DNA of 64,000 nucleotides from Ahaetulla prasina (Eukaryota; Chordata; Lepidosauria; Squamata; Colubridae). The position numbers and the translations under genes were made by a program. Positions within the stretch are counted from its first letter, which is position 1; every line of letters begins with the position of its first letter. This document shows positions 33,885 to 44,684 of the stretch, one piece after another. The notes beneath the pieces were generated by a model. That model worked only from the letters and a program-made list of their open reading frames with translations. It made no database searches and was not told the DNA's origin. The DNA is taken from positions 197,510,698-197,574,697 of the forward strand of contig NC_080539.1 in NCBI RefSeq assembly GCF_028640845.1. The letters are read 5' to 3'.

Positions 33885-34830
33885 ATGGTCCAACTGGTGT
33901 TCTTTGATCTCTTTGATCTCTCAACAGCTTTTGATACCACTTATCCTTCTGGATCAACTACAAAGGGATTGAGATCAAAGGCATAGTGCTGTGGTGTTTT
34001 TCTTTCTGGTTCCAATCATTGTTTGGTTGAGTGGAAATAAAGTCTGAAGCCTCTTACTTATGAGGCAGCATGGTGTTCAACACTTTCACACTTCCTGTTT
34101 AACATCTATCTGAATCTACAGGGAGAAGTTTTCCCATGACACAGAATCAGGTGTTATTAGTATGCCAATAATAGTTGTAAAGCTCAACCCTTGGTCAACC
34201 AAATGCTGCTGCTGAAGTCTTATCCTAATGCCTAGAGTCTTTATAGGAAGCAATAAGTCTCATCTCGGCTCTTAGAAGACCAAGTACCTATGATTCTTCC
34301 AGTGCCAGATATTTCCTGTTTTTATTTCTGAATAGAATTATTTTTTCCAGAAAAAACTGGCATGAAATTCATAAATCTTCCTAGACTGACTGTTGCTATT
34401 TGAAGTGTTGGTGGCAGCTATGACAGACAGAGAGGTTTTTGCACAGATTTGTCTGATGTACCAATTGCATCATTTCCTGGACTAGAAGTCTTTCTTCAGA
34501 GTTACATACCCATAGTCACCCGAAATGTAAAATATTGCATACAAAGCAGACTGTTCTTAGAGACCATTTGACAGCTGCAGCTGGTCCAAATGCAGATGTG
34601 TGAGCACTTGTGCATGTGCTTTGGTATGCCCTTCTGCTATGCGAGCTGCAGTGAATTTTCAGATGTAATTCAACCTGTTTGTTGCCACCTACTACAAATA
34701 CTGTAGTCCATTTATTTGAGGGATCACCTTTCCCCCTCTGCTGGATCTTAGTTGTTCCTCTAAGATCCAGCAGAGTGGGTACATTTCACATCCCATCTAT
34801 TAAGAAATAGCATCTAATTGTTGTTACAAC
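33885..34830 (+). mobile_element. Old L2 LINE fragment (RT region)
   Basis: Broken frames resemble the L2 reverse transcriptase: VLFDLFDLSTAFDTT, LFNIYLNLQGEVFP, and a YANNS in place of YADDT. It is full of stops and much older than the copy at 18.1-19.1 kb. Confidence 0.65.
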
Positions 34831-36380
34831 ACAAGCTTTCTCTGTCTCTATATCTGCCTTCTGCAACAGCGTCCACCACTTGCCAATTCAATTAAAACTT
34901 CTTGTGGAAAGGTAGGTGTCCATCATATTGAAGAGCTTCTGAGGACCAAGAAAATTGGAATAATTTTGGGACAAGTTCCCCAAAAGGAATATTGAGAAAC
35001 TGCAGCATTTTGGAGACTCTGTTGAGGCTGTTTAGCAGAATTTGGCAGAAAAATTGATTGAGGGAAGGGAAAAGATTACCAAAAGGATGCAGATACCCCA
35101 GCAATATAATATTCCATTCTCTACAAATTCTTGCAGTACTTAGGAGAGACTGTAATGCAGTTCTGAGCCAGCCTCAGAACAAATCTAATTCTATATTCAC
35201 ACAGCTACTTAAATAGCTAGATACAACAGGGAGGTTGAAACAGTGATGAAATCAAAAGACCCAAAAAGCAGTTGAGCCACATCCTAGACTGACTCCGCTT
35301 AATTTCAAATAAAAGAACAAAAGAACAAAAAAGAGAAAAAGTGCTCACGAAGACAGAGAGAGATTTTGAGAGGAACTGGCTCAAGAGATAAAGAAATAAT
35401 TTCTAATATAAAGATAGAATTCCTTCTGAAAGATGGGGGGATCAAAAGCTATGTTTTTAAAAGACTTAAATGACTTGATCTAACAAGAAGCCCTGGAGAG
35501 TGGATATCATGGAACTGTACCTGCATTTGAAACATAAAGAGTAAAATATATTTTTTTAAAATAGTCAATGGCACTGCACAACAGTATGATTGGTTTTTCT
35601 GCTGTCTGCTGGCAAGGATTATACCATACTGTTCAGGCTTCCAAAATGAAACAGGCATCCAACATACAGGTGACAAAATGGATAATAGGACTTTAGAATG
35701 CAAACTCTACCCCTTATATTCTTTCTTGCAATGTTAGTATGTGAAAACAAAAGGCAGAGTTGTCATTGTGACATTATTCATGATGCATCTTTTGTGATTT
35801 TATTGTCACGATGATTAAGGACTTACATTTAAAAGAAGCACTTCAGACCTTGTGTAAGCATTCTCTGCTAGTTATTAAAGTAACCCAATTTTTTTCAGCC
35901 TTCCCATTAGAACCCTAAACCCTGTTTTAATGATTCCATTCTTTAAAGTTAATGCAACTCATTTCCTCAGATTCATAAACAATCCTGAAAAACTTCAGGC
36001 TAGCTACTCTGGTAGAATAGCAAAGAATGGCTGCAATTTCAGGAGGCCTGAAACATTTCTTCCAGGCCATTTTTGAAGCTACAGAGTCTTCTCTACTCTA
36101 TGAATAAATATATTTTTTTACACCTATGGCATTGCTTAAAATATCATGATGGTATGCAGTACTTTAAAAATTGCCAAGCTTGTTCAGATAAAATTGATCA
36201 AATTTGATCAATTATAGCTGAAAATGTTGTAATTAAAAATTGTCAAATTTTCAAAAGGTCTACTTAGGGGCTAGTATTTTGATTGTTACTACTATTTTGT
36301 GCGTCAGCTCTTAATATTAGGCCCCCATGTTGTTAACACAACCAAGGAAGCAAGGACAACATGGATTTCAGGAAGGTATA
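34831..36380. other. Anonymous DNA, no gene seen
   Basis: AT-rich; no supported gene or named repeat. Confidence 0.5.
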
Positions 36381-36665
36381 TGTAAGGTCTTGTCTCTCCA
36401 ATCTTCCCAAGAAAGCAGGACTCTTGAAACTGAAGTTGTTCCAAAAGGAGCTTTTATTGAAATGCTTGTGATAGCAAGAGGTCTAGGCAGGAACTAAATT
36501 TTCCCACTTTAAAAAAGCAATTTAAAGCAGTGGAAACAAAACCCCTCCCTCAGTACAGCAATGCAGGAAACGGAAACTCACAGCATAGCAATGCAGGAAA
36601 CAGAAACAGAAACAGAAACTTCACCAGAATGCCAGTGTCCCAATAGAAATATATGGGACCTGACA
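36381..36665 (-). mobile_element. Solo LTR candidate
   Basis: On the minus strand it runs from TGTCAGGTCCCATA to ACAAGACCTTACA, with TGTCAGGTC/GACCTTACA as near-inverted ends, and a CAATAAAAGCTCC polyadenylation signal about 95 bases before the 3' end. Contains GAAACAGAAACA tandem units. The flanking 5-mers GTATA and GTTTC do not match well, so the ends are tentative. Confidence 0.55.
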
Positions 36666-37317
36666 GTTTCTTTAAGGTCAGTCCAAGGTAAATACAGAAT
36701 CCTGGAAACTATAAGGAATTCCTAAATCTTAAAATCTCCTCAAAATTCTTTTTTCCATAATTTCCAGCAGCTGGACTAAGATGTCTTTGTTGAAATAAAA
36801 GGTGAAATGTCCCACCCTCAGCTTCCTCTCATATCTAGCTGCCTTCTTTTCACCTCATAGTACCCCCCACCACTCTTTTAATTTATCTTTATATTGATGC
36901 TTTTTTACTGACTTTCTTGTCCAGGTCTTCTCAAAGTTCCCTGGAGAAAAAGTATGAGTATTTGTATTCTTCCCTTTCACAAGAAAGAGACTTGATTTGG
37001 AAACTAGCAAAGAAAACATCTCTGTAGTTCTGCTTAAAATCATAATTTAGCTAGTACTTGGAATTAAAACAAAATTGTGGGATAAATTTATATTCAGCTG
37101 GTATGTGATGTTTATTGAGACCCTTACTATAAAATTGGACTTTGGGTATCTTCAGTGAAGGTCTTCCTCAATTTGAGCACCATCCATATGTCTTAATTTC
37201 AAATCTTAGACGTCTCATCAGTGACCTTCTGGGATGTGGGATTTTTAATACGTGTAATTTCATCTTCAGTTAACTCAGGAGGAGGGGTTTTTTTTCCAGT
37301 TTCCACCTCAATTTGCA

Positions 37318-37347
37318 TGGATGGATGGATGGATGGATGGATGGATG
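37318..37347. repeat. (GGAT)n microsatellite, left part
   Basis: About seven GGAT units; the array continues at 37917-37933 beyond the LTR that split it. Confidence 0.95.
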
Positions 37348-37916
37348 TGTCGTGTCCCACTCCTCCGCTGACGGCCAGGTCAGGGAAATCCGAATCAGGC
37401 TTGCCTCTGCAGCTCTGCCCAAAGTCCTAGCAAAGTCCTCAGAGCAGGCAGGAGACCAGAAAGTGACTTCAGCAAGATAAGTTCAACTTTGCCTGACTCA
37501 GAGACTGCCAGAAAGCAGATCCTTTATATAGGCCATGGGGTGTGGCTCCATGACTCAGCACTCATTAAGGCCTGCCCCTCCCTTCCTTCTGTTGCCTCCG
37601 CCTATCCAGTCTTCTGATGCGAGGGTCACTCCAATCAGCAGCTGTTGGAAATAAACTTTCCTCAGGCTCACATGCTGTGGAGGAGGGGGAGGGGTCTAGC
37701 TGCTCTGTTTGCCTGGGCATGGAGCCAGGGCTGGGGCCGGGGGGTGCTCCCTCCTCTGCAGCCTGCTTGGGCATGGAGCCAGGGCTGGGGCCGGGAGATG
37801 CCCCCTCCTCAGCCTGTCTGGGCATGGAGCCAGGGCTGGGGCCGGGAGGACATTCTTCAGTGTTCGGAAGCAGATAAGCAGACCCCGGCTGCGGTGAGAG
37901 CAGGCAAGACACAACA
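37348..37916 (-). mobile_element. Solo LTR, family T, copy 1
   Basis: 569 bp on the minus strand, from TGTTGTGTCTTGCC to GGGACACGACA, with a perfect 5-bp target duplication GGATG on both sides. A TATATAAAGG promoter motif lies at 37523-37532 and a threefold repeat of about 57 bp (GGCATGGAGCCAGGGCTGGGG) at 37712-37850. Long open frames inside come from the GC-rich repeats. No internal retroviral genes. Confidence 0.85.
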
Positions 37917-37933
37917 GGATGGATGGATGGATG

Positions 37934-39707
37934 TATATTGTTTTGTTCTGGCTCTGCTCACTATATACATTTATCTGTTGGCAACCACAAATGGCAAATA
38001 GAGAAACTGAGCAGTGCATAGAATTTTATTAGTATTTTAAGCTATCTTCAGCATAATCTTTATTTCGGGAATGGGTCTTTTTAAATTTGGTGTTGCCTTC
38101 CTTTTAGATAAACACTGCATTATCTTCCATTTTGAACAGTCCTTACTTCAGACTAATTTCCCTTCATATTAGTAATTACATTTGTAAAGCAGGTGCCATT
38201 TCCGAAAGCACACTGCTACTTTCATTGTTCACTTCAATCATCTATTCTCTATGATGGCTATTCCACTGGATTTGCCTTCCTTTGCTTGCCAATTATCCAT
38301 GTAAAATTTTAAGCTGATGCTGAAAACAATGCCAGTACTTTATTTGCTTTCTAGCAAATGGGTATTTTGAAACTGGTTGCTCCTACAGAATATTGTTTTG
38401 TAAGAACATCTTTAACGTGCACTCAAAATCCTGAGCAGTATGTCACTGGGTGGAAGAGAGAAGTAAAAAGTTTACCCTTCCTCCTAATAACCTGCTTGCA
38501 GGTGATTGTTTTCTCATCCTGAAAAAACAGTGGTCTTGATTAGTTTTTAGGAAATTGGTGGGATCATGTGATCCTGAAATGGCAACCAAGACAGGGGAAA
38601 AAGGTATGCCAGGCACTACTGTGGTTTGCAGCTGCTGGAATGGAATGAAGTGCTGAAGGCCATCTGTTCTGAAAGTCTTAAGACAACCTGGGTCAGCACA
38701 GCAGTTTTGAATAAAGCTTGAAAACACGGCCATTGGGTGCATTTGCAAAGGAGGAGGAGGAGGAGATCATCTATTCCTGAATTATGGAGTGGCCCTTCTT
38801 GGCAATGAGCCAAGCAAAAAAGGAAGATCTTGGCTAAGTAATTCTCCCAAATATTATGCCACAAGAGCGCTCATGTAAAGTTGCAACCAAGCCAAAGTGC
38901 ACAGGGGCAGCATTTTTAGATTGGCCATCAGGGGGATTTCAAATGGTCCAGCAAGTCTGCTGTGGGACTTGCTTCTCTTATCTGGTCACTGGGTTTCTTA
39001 CCTTCAGGGCTATTTCAGCTGTGGCTAAGAGACTAAATATCTCAATTGTGCAGTCTATTTAATTTTGTTGCTGTTTAAAGATGAGAATATTGATCTCACT
39101 TAAGGTTGAATGCAGCCTTCCAGGAGGTCAATATTGCCTGTGGTGAGAGAAAGCAGAGCTTCTCCCAGCCATATGAATATTTTGATCTCTGGTATTCTCC
39201 TCACCACACAGGACAGTGGTCCTTTCTTGGTTTTCCTGAGAGTAGGAGACCATAGGTAGGCAGGGAAAGGAAAGCTGGAACTCATCAAACATTTCCTGTT
39301 CCTGAAAGTTCTTGAAAGTAACCTATATTTTGCAAAAACAGCAACAGTGTGGGCCTTTTTACTTAAACTTTTACTAAAAGTTTGTGGGTGCTGCATTCTT
39401 TATATTGCCATCTTTTCCTCCTGTTTCAAAGAAGGGAGGATACCATAGTACTGCTGCCCTTGTGTGGATGAACCTCTAGTGATATGCAAACCAACTAACA
39501 GTAATTTAAGCTCAAACAGGACGCAAGAAGATAACTCTGCTATTCATATGTTCTTTTGAAACTTGGAATCTTCAACTATATATTGAATGGTTGGGACTTC
39601 TAAGTATCCTCTATAGAAGCATTGTCATAATAAAAGTTTTTTAAATATAATTTTTATATAATTTCCTTGCTCTCCCCTCTACTCCCACCCTCTGGATTCC
39701 TTGGACC
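37934..39707. other. Anonymous DNA, no gene seen
   Basis: No supported coding exon or named repeat; a GGA run near 38749-38765. Confidence 0.5.
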
Positions 39708-39708
39708 A

Positions 39709-40404
39709 GGGGTGAAATTCAAAATTTTTCCCTACTGGTTCTGTGGCCGTGGCTTGGTAGGCATGGCAGGGGAAGGATACTGTTGTGTCTGCGCCCACTG
39801 AGCCGGGCCCCCTGCCAGAAAGTGACTTGGAAAGTGAGGGGGAAGGGCCATCAGGACTTACCTTGGGAGCACCGACTTCCCTGACTGAGCTCCAGGAGCC
39901 AGAGGCAGGCCAGGTGGAGGAGATAACGAGGCCTCTGTCCCCTGACTCTTTCCCCCCCAGGCCACGCCTCCAGACCCAGCTGATTGCAATCAGGCCTGGC
40001 TGGACTCTCGGTTTCTTAGGCAGGAGAGGTGGGAACAACAGAAGCAGGGGTGGGGCAGGCCTAGGAAGTACTGAGTCATGGAGCCACACCCCACAGGATA
40101 TAAAATCAGCAAGGGCTGCTATGCCTCTTTGTAGCAGGCAAATCAACTGCTTGACTAGAGCTGAAGTACTGTTTGTTGACTCATCGGGATCAAGGGAGAT
40201 AACAGAGACACTTGGCAGACGCTCGCTAGTTTGCTGCTAATTAAGCCATCGCTCGTACTGAGGCGAGGGGGACAGAACAGATGCTGCAAAATCTTCATTC
40301 CCTCCCCACTCTGGGGCCAGCCAGAGGTTGTATTTGCCAGTTCTCTGAACTACTCAAAATTTCCACTACCGGTTCTCCAGAACCTGTCAGAACCTGCTGG
40401 ATTT
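39709..40404. mobile_element. hAT MITE, family X, split by an LTR
   Basis: Left end CAGGGGTGAAATTCA, right end GGATTTCACCCCTG, and a perfect 8-bp target duplication CCTTGGAC on both sides. The interior is interrupted at 39781-40279 by a solo LTR. Confidence 0.88.
39781..40279 (+). mobile_element. Solo LTR, family T, copy 2
   Basis: 499 bp from TGTTGTGTCTGCGCC to GGGGGACAGAACA; flanks GATAC (39776-39780) and GATGC (40280-40284) are a 5-bp target duplication with one change. GATATAAAATC at about 40097 is a TATA candidate. Its start matches LTR copy 1. Acidic open frames on both strands are LTR sequence, not genes. Confidence 0.82.
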
Positions 40405-40464
40405 CACCCCTGCCTTGGACCTATGAGGTAAAGAGTAATATCATATGCAACAAAATCCAAGCAT

Positions 40465-40819
40465 ACAGTATATGTAGTCTTCAACTTACAAAATTTCTTT
40501 AGTGACCATTCGAAGTTACAAAGGAACTGAAAAAAGTGACTTGCAACCATTTTTCACACTTATAAATATAGCAGCATTCCATGGTTTTGTGATCAAAATT
40601 TAGATAGTTGGCAGTTGGTTTATATTTATGATGGTTGTAGTGTCCCAGGATCATGTGATCCCCTTTTGTCTGACAAACAAAGCCAATGGGGAAGCCAGAT
40701 TCACTTAACAGCTGTGGCAAGAAAAGTCGTAAAATGTGGTAAAATTTTCTTAACAACTGTCTTGCTTAGCAATGAAAATTTTGGGCTCAACTGTGGTCGT
40801 AACTTGAGGACTGCTGGTA
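40465..40819. mobile_element. Palindromic MITE, family P, copy 1
   Basis: Left TATGTAGTCTTCAACTTAC and right GTAACTTGAGGACTGCTGGTA are inverted. The body (GTGACCATTCGAAGTTAC, CACTTAACAGCTGTGG, GGATCATGTGATCC) matches the copy at 46805-47193. Confidence 0.8.
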
Positions 40820-41617
40820 CCTCCTCCCTGGCCTGGCTAAATATGTCTTCATATGAGGCTGCCTTGGGTCAGTCTGCTGATGCTTCTCATTCAACCATGT
40901 TCTCGCTCTCATTTACAGAGGTGAGTTTTTTGAGATTAATAAGAAATACCCCTATAGTGGTTGTGATTTACAAAATGAGTTCCCACCTCCTACTTCCCTT
41001 CTTTATTCTACACAACAAAACACTCAGGCTATTTGCAGCCCAAGCCCTGTTTTCAGCTGAAATGACATCTTTGCATTCAGACAGCTTGTTTCCCCTCCAT
41101 TTCTAAAGATAACAATTTCTTTTGGAAGTCTTTTGGGGCTCACCTTGTGAAGATCTCTTTATCCCCAGGCTAATGGACACCATTAGGATTTCATTGAAGC
41201 ATCGAACCCAATGAAAGACTTCTCCTAAGAAACCATATGAGATCAGGTATATTCCTTTGAGCAATTGCTTAGCTCTTTGCTCTTTCACTAGATACCTGAG
41301 AAAATAACTTTCTCGTAAATCAAAAAATAATGTCTTCTGCCTGGCTCACAGACACTCCTCCTAAGCATCAAGGCTAGAAGACTAGAGAAACCCACCCACC
41401 CACTGAAATGTATCCTGCAGCTTGTTTAGCTGGCAGCAGATGTTAAGCAGGTGTCCCCAATGGGATATAGTGGCATTAACTGTGGACTTTCTGGGGAGAG
41501 ACTTGGATTTACATTTTAAGGTAGTTCTTTAGGTATCTTGGCGCTTACTGCTATCTTTTATCTAATCTACATTGCACGTTTACTAAATAAACTGAAATGT
41601 GGGAAGAAACCCCATTC

Positions 41618-41891
41618 CAAGGGCCTCTGTGGCTCAGACTGGTAAGACAGTCTGTTATTAACAGCAGCTGCTTGCAATTACTGCAGGTTCAAGCCCCACG
41701 AGGCCCAAGGTTGACTCAGCCTTCCATCCTTTATAAGGTAGGTAAAATGATGACCCAGATTGTTGGGGGCAATAAGTTGACTTTGTATATAATATACAAA
41801 TGGATGAAGACTATTGCTTGACATAGTGTAAGGCGCCCTGAGTCTTCGGAGAAGGGCGGGATATAAATGCAAATAAAATAAAATAAAAAAA
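41618..41891 (+). mobile_element. tRNA-derived SINE with an L2-type tail
   Basis: Head CTCTGTGGCTCAGACTGG (A-box-like) and GGTTCAAGCCCC (B-box). The 3' end GCCCTGAGTCTTCGGAGAAG, then GGCGGGATATAAATG, matches the L2 3' UTR at 18150-18195. Tail (AAATA)n. Inserted in a family B LINE end. Confidence 0.85.
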
Positions 41892-42078
41892 TAAATAAGA
41901 GGTCTGTAAGGGGCGTGCATAAGAGCACAAGCGTGCCTACCGTTCCTGTCCTATTGTTATATCCAATTAATATAGTTATTTTATACTCATGCTTATATAT
42001 ATATGATTATGTATTGTTTAGTTATTTCATGCTTATGCTTATATATACTGTGTGACAAAATAAATATATATATAAAAT
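41892..42078 (+). mobile_element. LINE family B, 3' end
   Basis: GGTCTGTAAGGGGCGTGCAT, ACCGTTCCTGTCCTATTG, then TGTGACAAAATAAATATAT: the same 3' UTR as at 56595-56795. Confidence 0.8.
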
Positions 42079-42140
42079 TATAACCATCCTGAGTTCTTTG
42101 GAGGAAACAAGAGAGATAAATATTATTATTATATTATAAG
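42079..42140 (+). repeat. L2-type SINE/LINE tail scrap
   Basis: CATCCTGAGTTCTTTGGAGG, then (ATT)n; a short diverged L2-like end. Confidence 0.5.
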
Positions 42141-42534
42141 GTCATAGTGGCTAGAGTGATAGATTTTAAATTGGGAAGCAGACTCCCCCCTCCCCCTCCC
42201 CCATTCTGAGGACATTTCCCCACCAGTGCTGTGCTGTGCTGTGCACTACCATAGCAACATACACCATAGCAACATGGAACAGGGGAAAGGGTCAGTTGCA
42301 ATTTGCTCACATGTAAGATTTCAGTGCTCTTGTTTACATTTTTTACAGTCTCCATTTTCACACATACTTTCTTTTCATTGCAGTTGCTCAGGTTTATTTA
42401 TTTTGCAATTCACTAAACTTTTCTCTGGAAATTTACCCAGTGCAATAGGCTGAAGGATTTTTGTTAGTCCATGACTGATTGTCACAGTGTGAAGTAATGA
42501 CTGGATAACATTCTTTGTACTTTCTTGCTGGTCC

Positions 42535-42602
42535 CCCAGTAAGAGGGAGTAAAAGAGGGAGAGGAGGGGAGAGGAGAGAAGGGGAGGGGAGGGGGGGAAC
42601 AA
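42535..42602. repeat. GA/GGGGA-rich tract
   Basis: A purine-only stretch of GAGAGGAGGGGAG-type units. Confidence 0.9.
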
Positions 42603-42859
42603 CAGGAACACTGGCAAAATTACAGTGTTCTCTACATTTTCACTCTTTCTAGCATGGGCAGGAATGAGGACAGACACCAATCTATTCAAAATTGCTTTAT
42701 TGAGAGGTAGAAGCAATGGTAAGATTAAAAACTACCAAGGATGCCTTAATCAGGGCTACCCTGTTTTAACTGGAACTGTGCAAAGAAATATGAGGGAAAG
42801 AATGAATTGTGACTTTAGCCTTTTTGCCAGAAGAACAGTGGTGCCTTTTCTTTTAGTGT

Positions 42860-43297
42860 GGGCTGCTGGGGGTTCACAGGGTTCAGGAGAACCTCTAGCT
42901 AAGATTCTGTGCAGTTTGGAGAATCCCCAAATCCCATTCCTGACTGGCCCCGCCCACTCCACCCCGCCCCACCCAGAAGTCCCCACCCAGCCCATTTTGG
43001 TGGCAGGTAAGTTTAGGGCACATGCAGAGGTTCGGGGAGGGCAAAAAACGGGCCTACCAGAAGTTCGGGAAGACCAGAAACAGGCCCGTTTCCAGCCTCC
43101 AGAGGGCCTCTGGAGCCTGGGGAGGCCATTTTCGCCCTCCCAGAGGCTCAAGGGAAGCCTCCAGAGCCCAGGAAGGGCAAAAAGCCACCCCACCCCCCGT
43201 GGTGCAGGAGACCAACTAAGCCATGCCCACCATGGCCACGGCCACCCAGCAACCGGGCAGAGAACCCCTTGCTAAAATTTTTGAAGCCCACCCCTGG
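42860..43297. mobile_element. hAT MITE-like repeat, family X, probable
   Basis: Right end TTTTTGAAGCCCACCCCTG plus internal CCACGGCCACCCAGCAACC and GTTCAGGAGAACC match the family; the left terminus and target duplication could not be fixed. GC-rich, with CCAGAGGCTC/GAGGGCCTCTGG inverted segments. Confidence 0.5.
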
Positions 43298-43402
43298 TCC
43301 TATGTTACTATTAATCTAATTTACAAAATGCAGTTAGTTCCTTTGAAAACATTCAGCTATATGTTGTACTAATACATTTCCTACTACCTTTTTTATACTA
43401 GC

Positions 43403-43600
43403 CAGTTTGGTGTGGTGGTTAAGGCACCAAGCCAGAAAAACTGGGAATTCTGGTCCCGCTTTAGGCATGAAGCCAGCTGGGTAATTTTGGGCCAGTCTCA
43501 AGGGCAAACTACTTCTAAAATTGCCATGAAGACTGCAGGGTTAGGGTTTTACAGGCAGTCACCAGAAGTCAGTTACTTGAAAGCATGTTCGTGCTTGCAC
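43403..43600 (+). mobile_element. tRNA-derived SINE, family 1, copy c
   Basis: CCAGTTTGGTGTGGTGGTTAAGG is a tRNA-like A-box region and TTCTGGTCCCGC the B-box region, followed by the family body (GCCAGCTGGGTAATTTTGGG). Confidence 0.8.
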
Positions 43601-44175
43601 GCACGCACATACACAGACATACACCACACAATCCAAACCTCACTGACTGGTATCGCTATGAGGAAAATGATACAACAAAGCTTACTTTTTTTGTTATTTC
43701 CTCCCTTGTCTACCCAACATCTTGTACACATCTTTGTTTGGGAAGCAAGCTGTGGGTTCAAGACCTGTGTTCTAGAACCACAAGGCATTCTTTCTCCTTC
43801 CTTCAGCCACTTGCTACAGTTCTGTAAGCTCTTCTATAGCTATAAGAATATACTTGCATAATTCAGCAACACTCAACTATATCAGGCAGGCCTCCGAGGG
43901 GGGAAAAAACCCCACATGTCCCATTATAAGCCCATGATACTGCATTCAGTATACCAGGAAAATGAAAGAGATGATAAAATTCGATGATCATCAGTGGCAC
44001 AGACTTGTGAAATATTATGAATAATATTGAAGTGAGAACAAATGCTGAAGTGAAATTCCATGAATTTTATACAGATATTTGGCCTCCAAAAATGGAATTT
44101 GGGGGTGTTGAGAGAACTTAGTTCTCTGCTTTATATCATCTCAGTAATACCGGCACCTGATTCACTGCTGTAACA

Positions 44176-44189
44176 CCACCAGGTGGCAG
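44176..44189 (+). promoter_or_regulatory. CTCF-like motif
   Basis: CCACCAGGTGGCAG fits the CTCF core consensus well. Binding is not shown by sequence. Confidence 0.4.
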
Positions 44190-44668
44190 GGATGGAGATA
44201 AATTCCCCCCTCCCCTTCCTCTATCTAGCTGCAGCAAAATGAAAATGTTAATGGAAGAGAGGGAGGGGGAGAGGGTTGAAGAAAACCAAACTACAGAAGA
44301 GCTGATGGAGCAGGAGAAAGGAAGATCATAAAACTCTCCTCCTTTTTAAGTTGCTAAATTCATGTTTGGACAGAATACAAGAGTCTTTTCTGACCAAAAA
44401 AATATGCCATATGTGCTTGTTTCGATATACCACACAAACCATAGCTCTTCCTCTCCTGGCAACATTGCATAAATCTTCGATTCCACTCATAAAATTATCA
44501 TAATTTGGACTTGCTTTGCAGAAGAAGAAGATGAAGCTATCACTGTGTGGAGAATATCTCTCTTTTCATTACTCTTTTCATCAAGTACAGTGCCTATATA
44601 TGGAGATAGCTTCTGAAAGGAAGGTACAGGTGTTCTTTTCAGGGACTGCTGTTGGTATATTGCTTTCT

Positions 44669-44684
44669 GCTGCCCCCTAGAGGC
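44669..44684 (-). promoter_or_regulatory. CTCF-like motif
   Basis: On the minus strand CCTCTAGGGGGCAGCA closely matches the CTCF core. It faces the motif at 44176-44189. Confidence 0.45.

Noticed and set aside
37565..37912. 115-residue repetitive Pro/Ser/Gly frame
   Set aside because: It is the threefold GC-rich repeat of a solo LTR; open frames exist in several registers.
39679..40240. Overlapping frames of about 150 residues on both strands
   Set aside because: They lie in a solo LTR with matching target duplication; GC-richness explains the open reading.
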